A stretch of DNA of 64,000 bases from Antrihabitans auranticaus (GTDB lineage Bacteria > Actinomycetota > Actinomycetes > Mycobacteriales > Mycobacteriaceae), in assembly GCF_016481275.1 (NCBI RefSeq), contig NZ_JAEMNW010000004.1:124001-188000 (forward strand). Reading direction: 5' to 3'. Positions 9,981 through 19,125 of the stretch are shown piece after piece. Below the pieces are notes generated by a model. The model had not been told where the DNA came from. It was given only the letters and a program-made list of their open reading frames with translations, and did no database searches. Position numbers and translations under genes: made by a program. The stretch's first letter is position 1, and every line of letters begins with the position of its first letter.

Positions 9981-10043
9981 GCCGAGTGTGCACTTGTCTG
10001 CGCGGTTACTCGATATTCCCGACAAGAAGTGCACTTTCGGCGT
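9981..10043. repeat. Intergenic inverted repeat, copy 1
   Basis: An imperfect inverted repeat: GTGCACTTGTC at 9988-9998 and GACAAGAAGTGCAC at 10021-10034, which pair with a three-base bulge. It is preceded by CCGAGT and followed by TTTCGGCG. A second element with the same outer bases lies at 55037-55095, so this is probably a dispersed intergenic palindrome family. It sits between the iclR stop and the riboswitch and could act as a terminator for the upstream operon, although no U-tract follows. Confidence 0.5.
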
Positions 10044-10130
10044 TGACACGGGTTGCCCGCAGCCGCGATACTAGTTGCGTATAGCGCGCTTGTTGCGTCT
10101 ACAGAAACAAACTTCATACTGCCGCACATG

Positions 10131-10305
10131 CGCGGCGGGAGATCTCCACACGTGTGGGGAGCCGAAGGAGCAACACCTCCCGGGAATCTCTCAGGCCCAA
10201 TACCGCTGCGCGCAGGCAACTCTGGAAAGCAGTGCCTATGCACTCGCCGACGGGGCAAGCGCTGACGCGTGAATCTCTCAGGCCATTCGGACAGAGCGGG
10301 AGGAG
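10131..10305 (+). promoter_or_regulatory. Tandem glycine riboswitch upstream of glyA
   Basis: Two glycine-aptamer-like units follow one another in the leader of the hydroxymethyltransferase gene. The first contains GCCGAAGGAGCAA at 10161-10173, GGGAATCTCTCAGGCCC at 10182-10198 and CAACTCTGGAAAGCAG at 10217-10232. The second contains GCCGACGGGGCAAGC at 10246-10260, GTGAATCTCTCAGGCC at 10269-10284 and GGACAGAGCGGGAGGAG closing near 10305. These are the conserved cores of the gcvT-type RNA. The second aptamer ends about 40 bp before the glyA ATG, so control could act on translation or on transcription read-through. Glycine-induced expression of glycine-consuming genes is the usual behaviour and fits glyA-sdaA. 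Confidence 0.9.
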
Positions 10306-10346
10306 CCACCCATCGCACACCCGCGTGCGTTTACGAAAGGCTCCTC

Positions 10347-11642
10347 ATGGCTCACCCAGCGACCGCCGTGCGTACCGAACTCGACACACCGCTGCGCGAA
10401 TTCGATCCGTTGGTAGCGCAATTGGTCGATCGTGAAGTCGAGCGCCAGCAGCGTGGGCTGGAAATGATCGCGTCCGAAAACTACGCACCCCTTGCGGTCA
10501 TGCAGGCACAGGGCACCGTCCTGACCAACAAGTACGCGGAGGGTTACCCAGGTCGCCGGTACTACGGCGGCTGCGAGCATGTCGACGAGATCGAGTCGCT
10601 GGCCATCGAGCGCTTGCGCGGACTCTTCGGCGCGGAATACGTTAATGTGCAACCGCATTCGGGTGCGCAGGCCAACGCCGCGGCAATGCACGCCGTCCTC
10701 CGTCCGGGCGATGCGATCCTCGGCCTGGCGCTGGCGCACGGCGGTCACCTCACGCACGGAATGAAGATCAACTTTTCCGGCCGGCTCTACGATGTCGCGG
10801 CCTATCACGTCAGGGAGAACGACCATCGCGTCGATATGGCCGAGGTCGAACGACTCGCGCACGAGCATCGCCCGAAGCTGATCGTTGCAGGTTGGTCTGC
10901 ATACCCGCGGCACCTCGATTTCGCCGAATTTCGCCGCATCGCAGACAATGTCGGTGCCTACCTCATGGTCGACATGGCGCACTTCGCCGGACTCGTCGCG
11001 GCGGGGCTGCACCCTTCGCCAGTGCCGCACGCGCACATCGTCACCTCGACGACGCACAAGACTCTCGGTGGACCGCGTGGCGGCTTTATTCTTGCAATCG
11101 AAGAGCTGCGCAAGAAGCTGGACTCCGCGGTGTTTCCCGGGCAGCAGGGCGGACCGCTCGAGCACGTAATCGCAGCCAAGGCAGTCGCGTTCAAGATGGC
11201 GGGCGAACCGGCGTTCCGGGATCGGCAGGAGCGCACGCTGGCGGGGGCGCGCCTACTGGCCGACCGGCTGCTCGCCGACGACTGCCGCCGGGCCGGCATC
11301 AGCGTCGTCAGCGGCGGTACCGACGTGCATCTGGTCCTGGTCGACCTTCGTGCCTCCGAACTCGACGGTAAGCAGGCGGAGGACCGACTGCACGACATCG
11401 GTATCACGGTGAACCGGAACGCAGTTCCCTTCGATCCCCGACCGCCGATGGTCAGTTCCGGACTGCGCATCGGCACGCCCGCGCTGGCCGCTCGAGGATT
11501 CGACGCGGACGCGTTCGCCGAGGTCGCGGATATCATCGCCATGGCGCTGCTCTCGTCGGCATCGGTCGTCGAGCTCACCGATCGGGTCGACGCACTGGCA
11601 CAACGGTTTCCGCTGTACCCCGACCTGCGCAGCCCGGCATGA
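10347..11642 (+). CDS. glyA: Serine hydroxymethyltransferase
   Basis: A 431-residue PLP enzyme interconverting glycine plus methylenetetrahydrofolate with serine. The lysine that binds PLP is Lys238 in [13 protein letters not shown]. Other family segments are [34 protein letters not shown] and [15 protein letters not shown] at 10347 comes after the riboswitch leader, with GAAAGG at 10335-10340. The stop overlaps the ATG of sdaA by 4 bp. In this setting the enzyme probably runs toward serine, using glycine and one-carbon units released by betaine demethylation. A second housekeeping glyA elsewhere in the genome is likely but cannot be seen. Confidence 0.95.
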   Translation: MAHPATAVRTELDTPLREFDPLVAQLVDREVERQQRGLEMIASENYAPLAVMQAQGTVLTNKYAEGYPGRRYYGGCEHVDEIESLAIERLRGLFGAEYVNVQPHSGAQANAAAMHAVLRPGDAILGLALAHGGHLTHGMKINFSGRLYDVAAYHVRENDHRVDMAEVERLAHEHRPKLIVAGWSAYPRHLDFAEFRRIADNVGAYLMVDMAHFAGLVAAGLHPSPVPHAHIVTSTTHKTLGGPRGGFILAIEELRKKLDSAVFPGQQGGPLEHVIAAKAVAFKMAGEPAFRDRQERTLAGARLLADRLLADDCRRAGISVVSGGTDVHLVLVDLRASELDGKQAEDRLHDIGITVNRNAVPFDPRPPMVSSGLRIGTPALAARGFDADAFAEVADIIAMALLSSASVVELTDRVDALAQRFPLYPDLRSPA

Positions 11643-13000
11643 CGGTCAGCGTGTTCGACCTCTTCCGCGTCGGCATCGGTCCGTCCAGCTCGCACACGGT
11701 CGGACCCATGCGCGCCGCGGGAAGGTTCCTCGAAGAGCTGAAAGCGGCTGGTGTGCTGCATGATACGACGGCAGTACGGGTCGAATTGTTTGGATCCCTC
11801 GGCGCAACGGGACGCGGCCACGGCAGCGTGGAGGCGATCGTTGCCGGCCTCTCCGGTGAGCAGCCGGAGACGGTCGATCCGGAGGTCGTCGTGACAGGCG
11901 CGGCTGCGGCGCGTCGCAGCGGAGCGTTGCTGCTCGGGGGAGTGCACCCGATCGCCTTCGCAGTCGACGACGACATCGTCCTGCACCGGCGCGAGCGGCT
12001 GCCCTTCCACAGCAACGGAATGTCCTTCCATGCGGCCGGCGAGGGTGGAGCCGAGCTCGCGCAGCATCGCTATTACTCGGTAGGCGGCGGCTTCGTCGTC
12101 GACGACGAGGCTGGCGAACCGATTACGGAGACAGTCGTCCAGTATCCGTTCGGAACCGCTGACGAATTGCTGGCGACTGCGGCGGCGACCGGGCTGCCGA
12201 TCAGCTCGCTGCTCATGGCAAACGAAATATCCTGGCGAACAGAGGAACAGGTGCGGGCGGGTTTGCTCGAGATCTGGTCGGCGATGCGTGCCTGCGTGCA
12301 ACGGGGAACGGTCGGCCGGGGTGTTCTCCCGGGGAGTCTTCACGTTCGTCGACGTGCTGCTGCGCTTCTGGCACGACTCGACGCGGAGGCGGACGAAAGC
12401 GACCCACTGCGCGCAATGGAATGGGTAACGCTGTACGCGATGGCCGTCAACGAGGAGAACGCGGCCGGCGGACGAGTCGTGACAGCTCCGACGAACGGGG
12501 CAGCGGGGATCGTTCCCGCCGTGCTGCACTACATCGACCGGTTCGGCGTCGGGTGTACCGACGATGTTGTCGTCGAGTTTCTGCTGACCGCCGGCGCGAT
12601 CGGCTTGCTGATCAAGAAGAATGCGTCGATCTCGGGTGCCGAGGTCGGCTGTCAGGGCGAGGTGGGTTCGGCTTGCGCGATGGCCGCCGCGGGCCTTGCT
12701 GCTGTGCTGGGCGGCACGCCCGAGCAGATCGAGAACGCGGCCGAGATCGGCATCGAGCACAACCTCGGCCTCACCTGCGATCCGATCGGTGGGTTGGTGC
12801 AGATCCCCTGCATAGAGCGCAACGGTGTCGCGGCGGTGAAGGCGATCACCGCTGCTCGGATGGCGATCCGCGGCGACGGGAAGCATTACGTGTCGCTCGA
12901 CAAAGCGATCCAGACAATGCGCGCGACCGGTGCGGACATGCTCGACAAGTACAAGGAGACTTCACTGGGCGGCTTGGCCGTCGCCGTCGTCGAATGCTGA
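11639..13000 (+). CDS. sdaA: L-serine ammonia-lyase (iron-sulfur)
   Basis: A 453-residue single-chain L-serine dehydratase of the 4Fe-4S class, deaminating serine to pyruvate and ammonia. The N-terminal part begins with [21 protein letters not shown]. The C-terminal catalytic part carries three cysteines spaced as the known cluster ligands, Cys338, Cys380 and Cys391 (GCQGE, TCDPIGG, PCIERN). It overlaps glyA by 4 bp and shares its riboswitch leader, so glycine should induce both and send glycine carbon through serine to pyruvate. The length and domain order are normal. Confidence 0.95.
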   Translation: MTVSVFDLFRVGIGPSSSHTVGPMRAAGRFLEELKAAGVLHDTTAVRVELFGSLGATGRGHGSVEAIVAGLSGEQPETVDPEVVVTGAAAARRSGALLLGGVHPIAFAVDDDIVLHRRERLPFHSNGMSFHAAGEGGAELAQHRYYSVGGGFVVDDEAGEPITETVVQYPFGTADELLATAAATGLPISSLLMANEISWRTEEQVRAGLLEIWSAMRACVQRGTVGRGVLPGSLHVRRRAAALLARLDAEADESDPLRAMEWVTLYAMAVNEENAAGGRVVTAPTNGAAGIVPAVLHYIDRFGVGCTDDVVVEFLLTAGAIGLLIKKNASISGAEVGCQGEVGSACAMAAAGLAAVLGGTPEQIENAAEIGIEHNLGLTCDPIGGLVQIPCIERNGVAAVKAITAARMAIRGDGKHYVSLDKAIQTMRATGADMLDKYKETSLGGLAVAVVEC

Positions 13001-13208
13001 TCGCACACCACTGACGAGCGCGTGTCGAACTCGATTCGACTCCGCCGGTTCGGTCAGTCCGGGGCGGTGTCCTGCTGCCCTTCTGTCGATTTCGCAGCTT
13101 GTTCACGGGTCGCCATGCCGCCTTCGCCGCCGTGGTCGACGGGGCCCGGCGGATCAGTGAGGACCTCGGTACCGTCGTCTGCGCTGTCGGAGTCTTGCTT
13201 CCCGGTTG

Positions 13209-13709
13209 TCACGAGATGACCGCGTCTACGGCCTTCTTGAGCGCCGACGGCTGGGTGGGTGAGCGCGGCGCGTCCTTTCTCCGGTCGATCATTTCTGCGC
13301 CGATCTCCTGTAACTGTTTGCGGCTCAATTGCTTTCGAACCTCAGGAAACCACTGGTCTTCCTCTTCGTCGATATGGTGTTCGACGCTCTCGATCAGGAC
13401 GGTGGTCTTCGCGTCGAAGCGCTCCGCAGACGGCTTCATCGCTGCCAATTCCATAACCAGCAGGTCGGCAACGTGATGCTCCTCGTAGGACTCGAGAATG
13501 TCGCTTTCCAAGTCGGGGAGGAGTTTGCGCACCTGGGGATACATGCACTCGTTCTCCAGGTACGTATGGATCGTCAGTAGCTCTACGATTTTCGCGACGA
13601 TCTTGCCTTTTTGGCCTTCCGCATTCGGTCCCGCATTCTTGAACTCGCGAAAGGTCTTCTTGATCTCTTTGTGGTCGTTTTTGAGCAGGACGATTGCGTC
13701 GGTCGACAT
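13209..13709 (-). CDS. Hemerythrin/HHE-domain protein
   Basis: A 166-residue protein with a hemerythrin-like HHE cation-binding domain. Metal-ligand motifs in order are KNDHKEIKKTFREF, TIHTYLENECMYPQVR, EEHHVADLL and VEHHIDEEEDQWFPEV, followed by a lysine-rich tail with SALKKAVDAV. Such proteins bind a diiron centre and sense or buffer oxygen, nitric oxide or iron. ATG at 13709 is preceded by AGGAGAATCG, a good ribosome-binding site; the longer upstream frame has no family match. It is convergent with sdaA across about 200 bp in which no RNA or terminator was recognised. Confidence 0.88.
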   Translation of the reverse strand: MSTDAIVLLKNDHKEIKKTFREFKNAGPNAEGQKGKIVAKIVELLTIHTYLENECMYPQVRKLLPDLESDILESYEEHHVADLLVMELAAMKPSAERFDAKTTVLIESVEHHIDEEEDQWFPEVRKQLSRKQLQEIGAEMIDRRKDAPRSPTQPSALKKAVDAVIS

Positions 13710-13899
13710 CGATTCTCCTAGATAACGGTCGGCGGGCTGATGGCCGAACCTTCCGTAGTACTTCCCGTTCGAGCGCACAACGAAACTGACGACGGTGGAT
13801 CCCGCGCTGTTCGTGTCGCGATCGCTTCCCGCATAATCGACGTAGCGACCGGGTCGAAGGCTGCGGTTGCGGTTGGATCCGGATCCGAACGGAGCGCTG

Positions 13900-14796
13900 A
13901 TGAACGCACGAGGGATCGCCGCCTGTGCGGCAGTGGTGGCGATCGGTCTGGCCGGCTGCGGTTCGACCGACAGTTCCGGCTCTGTGGCCGTAGCGGATCG
14001 ACCGACGACCTCGGCCGTCGAATCGGCAGTCACCACACCACGACTCGCCTCGATGGACAACTTCCGGGATATCGCCGGTCCGGGCGATGGCTATACAACC
14101 GCGGACGGCAAGCGAGTTCGGCACGGCGTCGTCTACCGCTCCAATGCGGTCACACCGAACGAAGCGGACCTCGCGACACTGAACGGACTCGGCATCCGGG
14201 CGATCTATGACCTGCGAACGACGGCCGAAGTGACCGCGACTCCCGATACGCCGCTGCCCGGCGCAGCGTATGTGCGAGTGAACGTCATGGGCGACGCGTC
14301 GGACGGGAACCTTGCTGCAGCGGCAGCGGCACTGAGCACGCCGGAGCAGGCAGCCGACCTGCTGGCAGCGTTCAACCGGGAGTTCGTCACCAACGCCGAA
14401 CAGCGCGCGCAGCTGAAGACCCTGCTGACAGATCTTGCGGAGGGATCCGGTCCGCAGATCGTGCATTGCACTGCCGGTAAAGATCGGACCGGCTGGGCGA
14501 CGGCGTTGTTGCTGGCGGTCGCCGGTGTGCCTCGTCAGACGATTCTCGACGACTACCTGTTGACCAACGAGTATTCCCGCGCCTCGATCGACGCGACCAC
14601 TGCGCAGGTTGCGCAGGCAAAAGGCCCCGAGGCTGCAGCGATGTTCCACGTGCTGCTCGGAGTCGCACCCGAGTACCTGCAGGCCGGCTTCGACGAGGTG
14701 GACCGCACCTACGGGGGGTTCGATAACTACCTCACAGACGGGCTCGGGCTGACCCCGGAATCGGTGGCGAATCTGAAGGCGAAACTCACGCAGTAG
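13900..14796 (+). CDS. Lipoprotein tyrosine/serine phosphatase, PtpB-like
   Basis: A 298-residue phosphatase of the PtpB/LipA group. The signature loop is HCTAGKDRTGWA with catalytic Cys190, in the HCxxxKDR form typical of the mycobacterial PtpB family. The N terminus is a signal peptide ending in a lipobox, GLAGCGST with Cys20, so the mature protein is probably anchored outside the cell. NFRDIAG and the VYRSN...YDLRTTAEV region precede the loop as in the family. The C-terminal part includes a helical lid-like stretch around residues 200-250. It faces the hemerythrin gene divergently with about 190 bp between. Its substrates are unknown. Confidence 0.87.
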   Translation: MNARGIAACAAVVAIGLAGCGSTDSSGSVAVADRPTTSAVESAVTTPRLASMDNFRDIAGPGDGYTTADGKRVRHGVVYRSNAVTPNEADLATLNGLGIRAIYDLRTTAEVTATPDTPLPGAAYVRVNVMGDASDGNLAAAAAALSTPEQAADLLAAFNREFVTNAEQRAQLKTLLTDLAEGSGPQIVHCTAGKDRTGWATALLLAVAGVPRQTILDDYLLTNEYSRASIDATTAQVAQAKGPEAAAMFHVLLGVAPEYLQAGFDEVDRTYGGFDNYLTDGLGLTPESVANLKAKLTQ

Positions 14797-15092
14797 CCGA
14801 GCCCCGTGCAATGTGCCGGGTCAGTACTCCCGCAGCGGACGACTAGCGATGCATATTGCTCAGTTTGTTCTTCGTGTATTGCGCATAGTTCCACTCACTG
14901 ATCGAATTATGAAGCGGACTGCACAACCTGAAGTCCCTTCGCTGCGCTTCATCAAGCGCATGCACGTCGACGGGTTCGGCGCCACCTATCCGGTGGCCCG
15001 GGCCGTCCTCAGGCCATAAGGCGCACGACTCCGCGAAGTCGCTTGCGCGCTCCCAGTTGCACGGTGTCAACTGGTTTCGAATAGGAGTTCCC

Positions 15093-17417
15093 GTGGATCA
15101 CGCTGCAATCATCGAATATCGTGCGGACGGCGCGTCCGGCACACTCTCGACCGTTGCCGAGCGAGTGCTGTGGTTGTCCACTTCGATGATTCATCATGCC
15201 AACAGAATTCGCCCGAACCCGTCCGGTCTGAAAGTCGGCGGACATCAGGCGTCCTGTGCATCGATGGTCTCGATAATGACGTCGCTGTGGTTCGAGCAGT
15301 TGCAGCCAGGCGATCGTGTCTCGGTCAAACCCCACGCGTCGCCCGTGCTGCACAGCATCAACTATTTACTCGGGCAGTTGGACGAATCCTATTTGACGAC
15401 TCTTCGCGAATTCGGCGGCTTGCAGTCGTACCCGAGCCGCGCCAAAGATCCAGATCCGGTGGACTATTCGACGGGATCGGTCGGAATCGGTGCGACCGCA
15501 CCGATTTGGGGTGCCATGGCGCGACGCTATGTCCACACGATCAGCGGCGCGGCGGGTAAGGGCCGGCAGTACTCACTCGTCGGGGACGCCGAACTCGACG
15601 AGGGCGCGATCTGGGAAGCAATTCTCGATCCTGGTATTTCCGACCTCGGCGAGGTGGTGTGGATCGTCGACCTGAACCGGCAATCGCTGGACCGCGTGAT
15701 TCCCAACATCGCGGCGGGACGTCTGGAGAAGATGTTCGACGCCGCAGGCTGGCAAGTGATCACGGTCAAGTTCGGTACCCTGCTCGAGGAATTGTTCACT
15801 CGCCCTGGTGGTTCGGCGTTGCGGACCCGAATCCTGGACATGCCCAATCCGGAGTATCAGAGGCTGCTGCGCTGCACAGCCGACCAGCTCCGAGAACGGC
15901 TACCAGGCGAAGGAGCCGAGAGGGGCGCACTCGGTGAGCTGATTTCGCAGCTCGATGACGAAACGCTGCTGTCGGCGATCCGAAATCTCGGTGGGCACGA
16001 TCTCGCGGCTCTGTCGGCTGCATATCGGCAGATCGACGATTCGCGACCCACGGTGATCATCGCGTACACGATCAAGGGTTACGGCCTCCCTACTCAGGGC
16101 CACCCGCAGAATCATTCGTCTTTGCTCACGGTGGAGGAGTACGCGACGTTCGCGGCCGCGTTGGGCATGGACTCGCAGAATCCGTGGGGTCGATTTCCCG
16201 ACGGTTCGGCCGCGAGCGAGCTGTGCGCAAGCACCGCAGCCAAGTTGCAGCGTGAGCCTATCGACGGGGTGGCTCCGCCCGCGGTTCCGGCAGACATCGG
16301 TCGCACGCCGAAAGGCACGGCGACCACGCAAGCCGCCCTTGGCCGGGTGTTGCTCGATTTGACCAGGGAGGCACCGGAAGCCGCCCGTCGTGTCGTGACC
16401 GTCAGTCCGGACGTCAGCTCGACGACGAACCTCGGCGGCTGGGTCAACAAGGTGGGGGTGTGGTCTGCAACCGAGCGTCGCAACTGGTTTGCAGACGATG
16501 CGGAAACGATCATGCATTGGCGCGAGAAGCCGACCGGGCAGCATATGGAACTCGGTATCGCGGAGACCAACCTCGTCGGCCTGATCGGTGAGCTCGGTGC
16601 CACCTGGAGTCGCTGGGGCCAGCCGCTGTATCCGATCGGTGTCATGTACGACCCGTTCGTGGAGCGTGCACTGGAGCCGTGGTCCTACGGCATCTATGCA
16701 GGCGGTCAGTCGATTCTGGTCGGGACACCGTCCGGGGTGACTCTCGCTGCCGAAGGCGGTGCGCACCAGTCGATTACGACTCCGTCCATCGGGCTGGAGC
16801 AGCCGGGCTGCATCAGCTACGAACCTGCGTTTGCGATCGACACGGAATGGACACTGCTGGCAAGCATCGCGCGCCTCGGCAGGCCCGATGGGACGTCGGC
16901 CTACCTGCGGCTGTCTACGCGGCCAGTCGATCAAGGCCTGGCGGACGTGCCGACGGATCCGGCGGCACGCGAGCGCCGCCGGCGCCAAGTCGTCGCTGGT
17001 GCCTACGTCGTTCGCCGCACCGACGACGCGGTTGTGACCCTCGTCGGCATGGGGGCGATGATGACCGAAACCCTTGTTGCCGCAGACCGTCTCGACCAGG
17101 TCGGCGTGCCCGCCGATGTCGTGTGCGTGACGAGTCCGGGATTGTTGTTCGAAGCGATCCAGGCAAGGCAGGGCCGCGGCAGCGGTGAGACCTGGATCCT
17201 CGATCAGGTGTTCCCGGCAGCGCGGGCGACTCCGTTGGTGACCGTTCTGGACGGCCATCCGCACACGCTCGCGTTCCTTTCCGGCATCAATCGGGTCGCC
17301 AGCGTGGCGCTGGGCGTGACGCACTTCGGTCAGGTGGGTGCACTCGAGGACGTGTACAAATACCACGGCATCGATACCGACAGCATCGTTCGTGCCGCGC
17401 TGGACGTCATCGCCTGA
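15093..17417 (+). CDS. Pyruvate dehydrogenase E1-like (AceE-type) transketolase family protein
   Basis: A 774-residue thiamine-diphosphate enzyme related to homodimeric AceE but about 100 residues shorter. The N-terminal region has GGHQASCASMVSIM. The TPP/Mg motif is GDAELDEGAIWEA, closed by DLNRQSLDRV, as in AceE. The middle pyrimidine-binding part contains HMELGIAETNLVGLIGELG and the last part is a transketolase C-terminal domain. No E2 or E3 gene lies nearby. GTG at 15093 follows ATAGGAG at 15081-15087. The 296 bp upstream show no recognisable element. It could act on pyruvate or another 2-oxo acid; an orphan E1 role is inferred from the missing partners in view. It ends directly against the convergent monooxygenase stop. 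Confidence 0.8.
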   Translation: MDHAAIIEYRADGASGTLSTVAERVLWLSTSMIHHANRIRPNPSGLKVGGHQASCASMVSIMTSLWFEQLQPGDRVSVKPHASPVLHSINYLLGQLDESYLTTLREFGGLQSYPSRAKDPDPVDYSTGSVGIGATAPIWGAMARRYVHTISGAAGKGRQYSLVGDAELDEGAIWEAILDPGISDLGEVVWIVDLNRQSLDRVIPNIAAGRLEKMFDAAGWQVITVKFGTLLEELFTRPGGSALRTRILDMPNPEYQRLLRCTADQLRERLPGEGAERGALGELISQLDDETLLSAIRNLGGHDLAALSAAYRQIDDSRPTVIIAYTIKGYGLPTQGHPQNHSSLLTVEEYATFAAALGMDSQNPWGRFPDGSAASELCASTAAKLQREPIDGVAPPAVPADIGRTPKGTATTQAALGRVLLDLTREAPEAARRVVTVSPDVSSTTNLGGWVNKVGVWSATERRNWFADDAETIMHWREKPTGQHMELGIAETNLVGLIGELGATWSRWGQPLYPIGVMYDPFVERALEPWSYGIYAGGQSILVGTPSGVTLAAEGGAHQSITTPSIGLEQPGCISYEPAFAIDTEWTLLASIARLGRPDGTSAYLRLSTRPVDQGLADVPTDPAARERRRRQVVAGAYVVRRTDDAVVTLVGMGAMMTETLVAADRLDQVGVPADVVCVTSPGLLFEAIQARQGRGSGETWILDQVFPAARATPLVTVLDGHPHTLAFLSGINRVASVALGVTHFGQVGALEDVYKYHGIDTDSIVRAALDVIA

Positions 17418-18986
17418 TCAGGTCGACACGGGCTTCGCTGCAGCCGATCTCCGTTCGGTGACCGCGGCGACCCGTTCGAAGCGGTAGACGTCGTTGTCGA
17501 TCGTCCGTGCTCTGCGCTTCGCGCGGAACACGCCGCCCACCATCGCAATCGGGCTGTCGCCGTGCGAGTTTCGATAGTAGGTGTTGACGTGCTTGTTCAC
17601 TTCGGTGAAGTAGTAGGTCGCCGGCCGGACATACCTGTGCTGCGCGCGGTGATACGCGTCGTGGACGTGCTTGTGCACCTCGACCAGGGTGGCGCCGCGC
17701 TCGCGTGCCGCCTTGATCGCGGTGATCGCGTGGTCGGCGGCTCGTTCGACCTGATCGTGCCAGCCGGTCGAACCGCCGGCGTACGGACCCGAGGTCATCC
17801 ACCGGTTCGGCACGCCGGGGACCGACACTGAGTCGTAGGCTTGCATACCGTTCGCACGCCAGAACTGCGCAAGATCGAACCCGTCGCGTCCGACGATCGT
17901 GCCGAGATGGTAATCCATTGGCTCGGTGAACATTTCGTGACCGGTCGCCATGACGACGAGGTCGAGTTCGTGCTCGGCGCCACTGGCGGTGACGAGGCCG
18001 TGTTCGGTGAAGTGGTCCGCCGCCTCGGTCACGAGGTGCACGTTGTCGCGGTCGAAGGTTGGCAGGAATGCCGAGTTGAACGTCGGCCGTTTGGCGGCCG
18101 GACCGTAGTTCGGCCGCAATGCTCTGCGCGCCTCCCGGTTTCGCACTCGCGAGTACAGGTAGGGCCGGTAGAGCGCTTTGGCGACGGCGTCGAACGTCCG
18201 GCCGCCTGCAATGATCAGCGCCTTCGGTGGAGACAGCTTGGCGGCGCTCTGCGAGAAGATGTCGATTCCTATCTCACCCACGAAGTGGACGAGTGGTACG
18301 ACGCCGGGTAGCCACGTGAGGGAAAACGGGAAGCGCTGCATGGGGATACGCGGGCGTGGAAAAACCCACGGCGGTGTCCGCTGAAATACCGTGAGCGACT
18401 GCACTTGTGGAGCGATCTCGGCGATGATCTGGACGGCGCTGGCTCCGGTGCCGACGATGCCGACCCGCAGGCCACGGTAGCCGATCTCGTTGTTCCACCG
18501 GCCGGGTCGCTGGATGAGGCCGTTGTACGTGTCGAGTCCGGGGATCGGCGCGTCCTTCGGATTGAGGAAGCCGCCTGTCGCCACCACGATGAACCGTGCC
18601 GTGATGATGTCGCCCCGCGCAGTGTGCAACGTCCAATGGTGGCCGGCGTCGTCCCAGATCTGTCGTTCGATCTCGATTCCGAAGCGGAAGTGCGGGTCGA
18701 GACCGTGCCGCGTCGCGACATCGGCGTGATACCGCTGGATCTCCGCACCCGGCGGGAACAGGTTCGTCCACGTCTTGCTGCGGTCGAAGGTGAACTGGTA
18801 CAGGACAACCGGCAGATCGACACTGATGCCGGGATAGGTGTACTCGTGCCACGTGCCGCCAGGACCGCTCGCACGGTCGATGATGACGAAGTCGTCGATG
18901 CCGGCCTGCTTCAGCTTGACACCCGTGGCGATTCCTCCGGGTCCGGCGCCTATGACGACAACCTCGTGGTCCGGGGTGACACTCAT
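17418..18986 (-). CDS. Flavin-binding monooxygenase, BVMO/MymA-like
   Basis: A 522-residue class B flavoprotein monooxygenase. The FAD motif is GAGPGG at residues 13-18 followed by the GPGGTWHEYTYPG segment typical of Baeyer-Villiger enzymes; the NADPH-binding motif is GIVGTGASA at 176-184. The fingerprint between them normally reads FxGxxxHxxx(W/P). Here it is YNGLIQRPGRW at 154-164, with Tyr154 for Phe and Arg160 for the conserved His. In M. tuberculosis the related mymA sits with an SDR and a lipase, and here SDR and HSL-hydrolase genes also belong to the same apparent regulon. It is transcribed divergently from the first SDR, sharing the operator at 19069. The substrate is unknown; an oxidised lipid or cyclic ketone is plausible. 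Confidence 0.82.
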   Translation of the reverse strand: MSVTPDHEVVVIGAGPGGIATGVKLKQAGIDDFVIIDRASGPGGTWHEYTYPGISVDLPVVLYQFTFDRSKTWTNLFPPGAEIQRYHADVATRHGLDPHFRFGIEIERQIWDDAGHHWTLHTARGDIITARFIVVATGGFLNPKDAPIPGLDTYNGLIQRPGRWNNEIGYRGLRVGIVGTGASAVQIIAEIAPQVQSLTVFQRTPPWVFPRPRIPMQRFPFSLTWLPGVVPLVHFVGEIGIDIFSQSAAKLSPPKALIIAGGRTFDAVAKALYRPYLYSRVRNREARRALRPNYGPAAKRPTFNSAFLPTFDRDNVHLVTEAADHFTEHGLVTASGAEHELDLVVMATGHEMFTEPMDYHLGTIVGRDGFDLAQFWRANGMQAYDSVSVPGVPNRWMTSGPYAGGSTGWHDQVERAADHAITAIKAARERGATLVEVHKHVHDAYHRAQHRYVRPATYYFTEVNKHVNTYYRNSHGDSPIAMVGGVFRAKRRARTIDNDVYRFERVAAVTERRSAAAKPVST

Positions 18987-19068
18987 TTTCGGTCTCCTTT
19001 GTCTTCACGTCGATGTGGTGACTGCCCTCGGGCGCGGATCGATGGGGGTGTTCGGAATTATAGACACA

Positions 19069-19083
19069 ACTGTCTCAGACAGT
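19069..19083. promoter_or_regulatory. GntR-type operator, perfect palindrome
   Basis: ACTGTCTCAGACAGT, a perfect 7+1+7 palindrome, in the divergent region between the monooxygenase and the first SDR. TACGCT follows two bases downstream at 19086-19091 and could be the -10 box of the SDR gene, which would put the operator between -35 and -10, a repression position. It is one of six related sites in the window; the proposed binding protein is the GntR regulator at 20935. Confidence 0.75.
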
Positions 19084-19125
19084 GTTACGCTCGCGGCGAC
19101 ATCCAACGGAGGAGGCCCGCAGCAG

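Noticed and set aside
10958-12886. 642-codon minus-strand frame opposite glyA and sdaA
   Set aside because: Spans two strongly supported genes on the other strand and has no start signal or motif.
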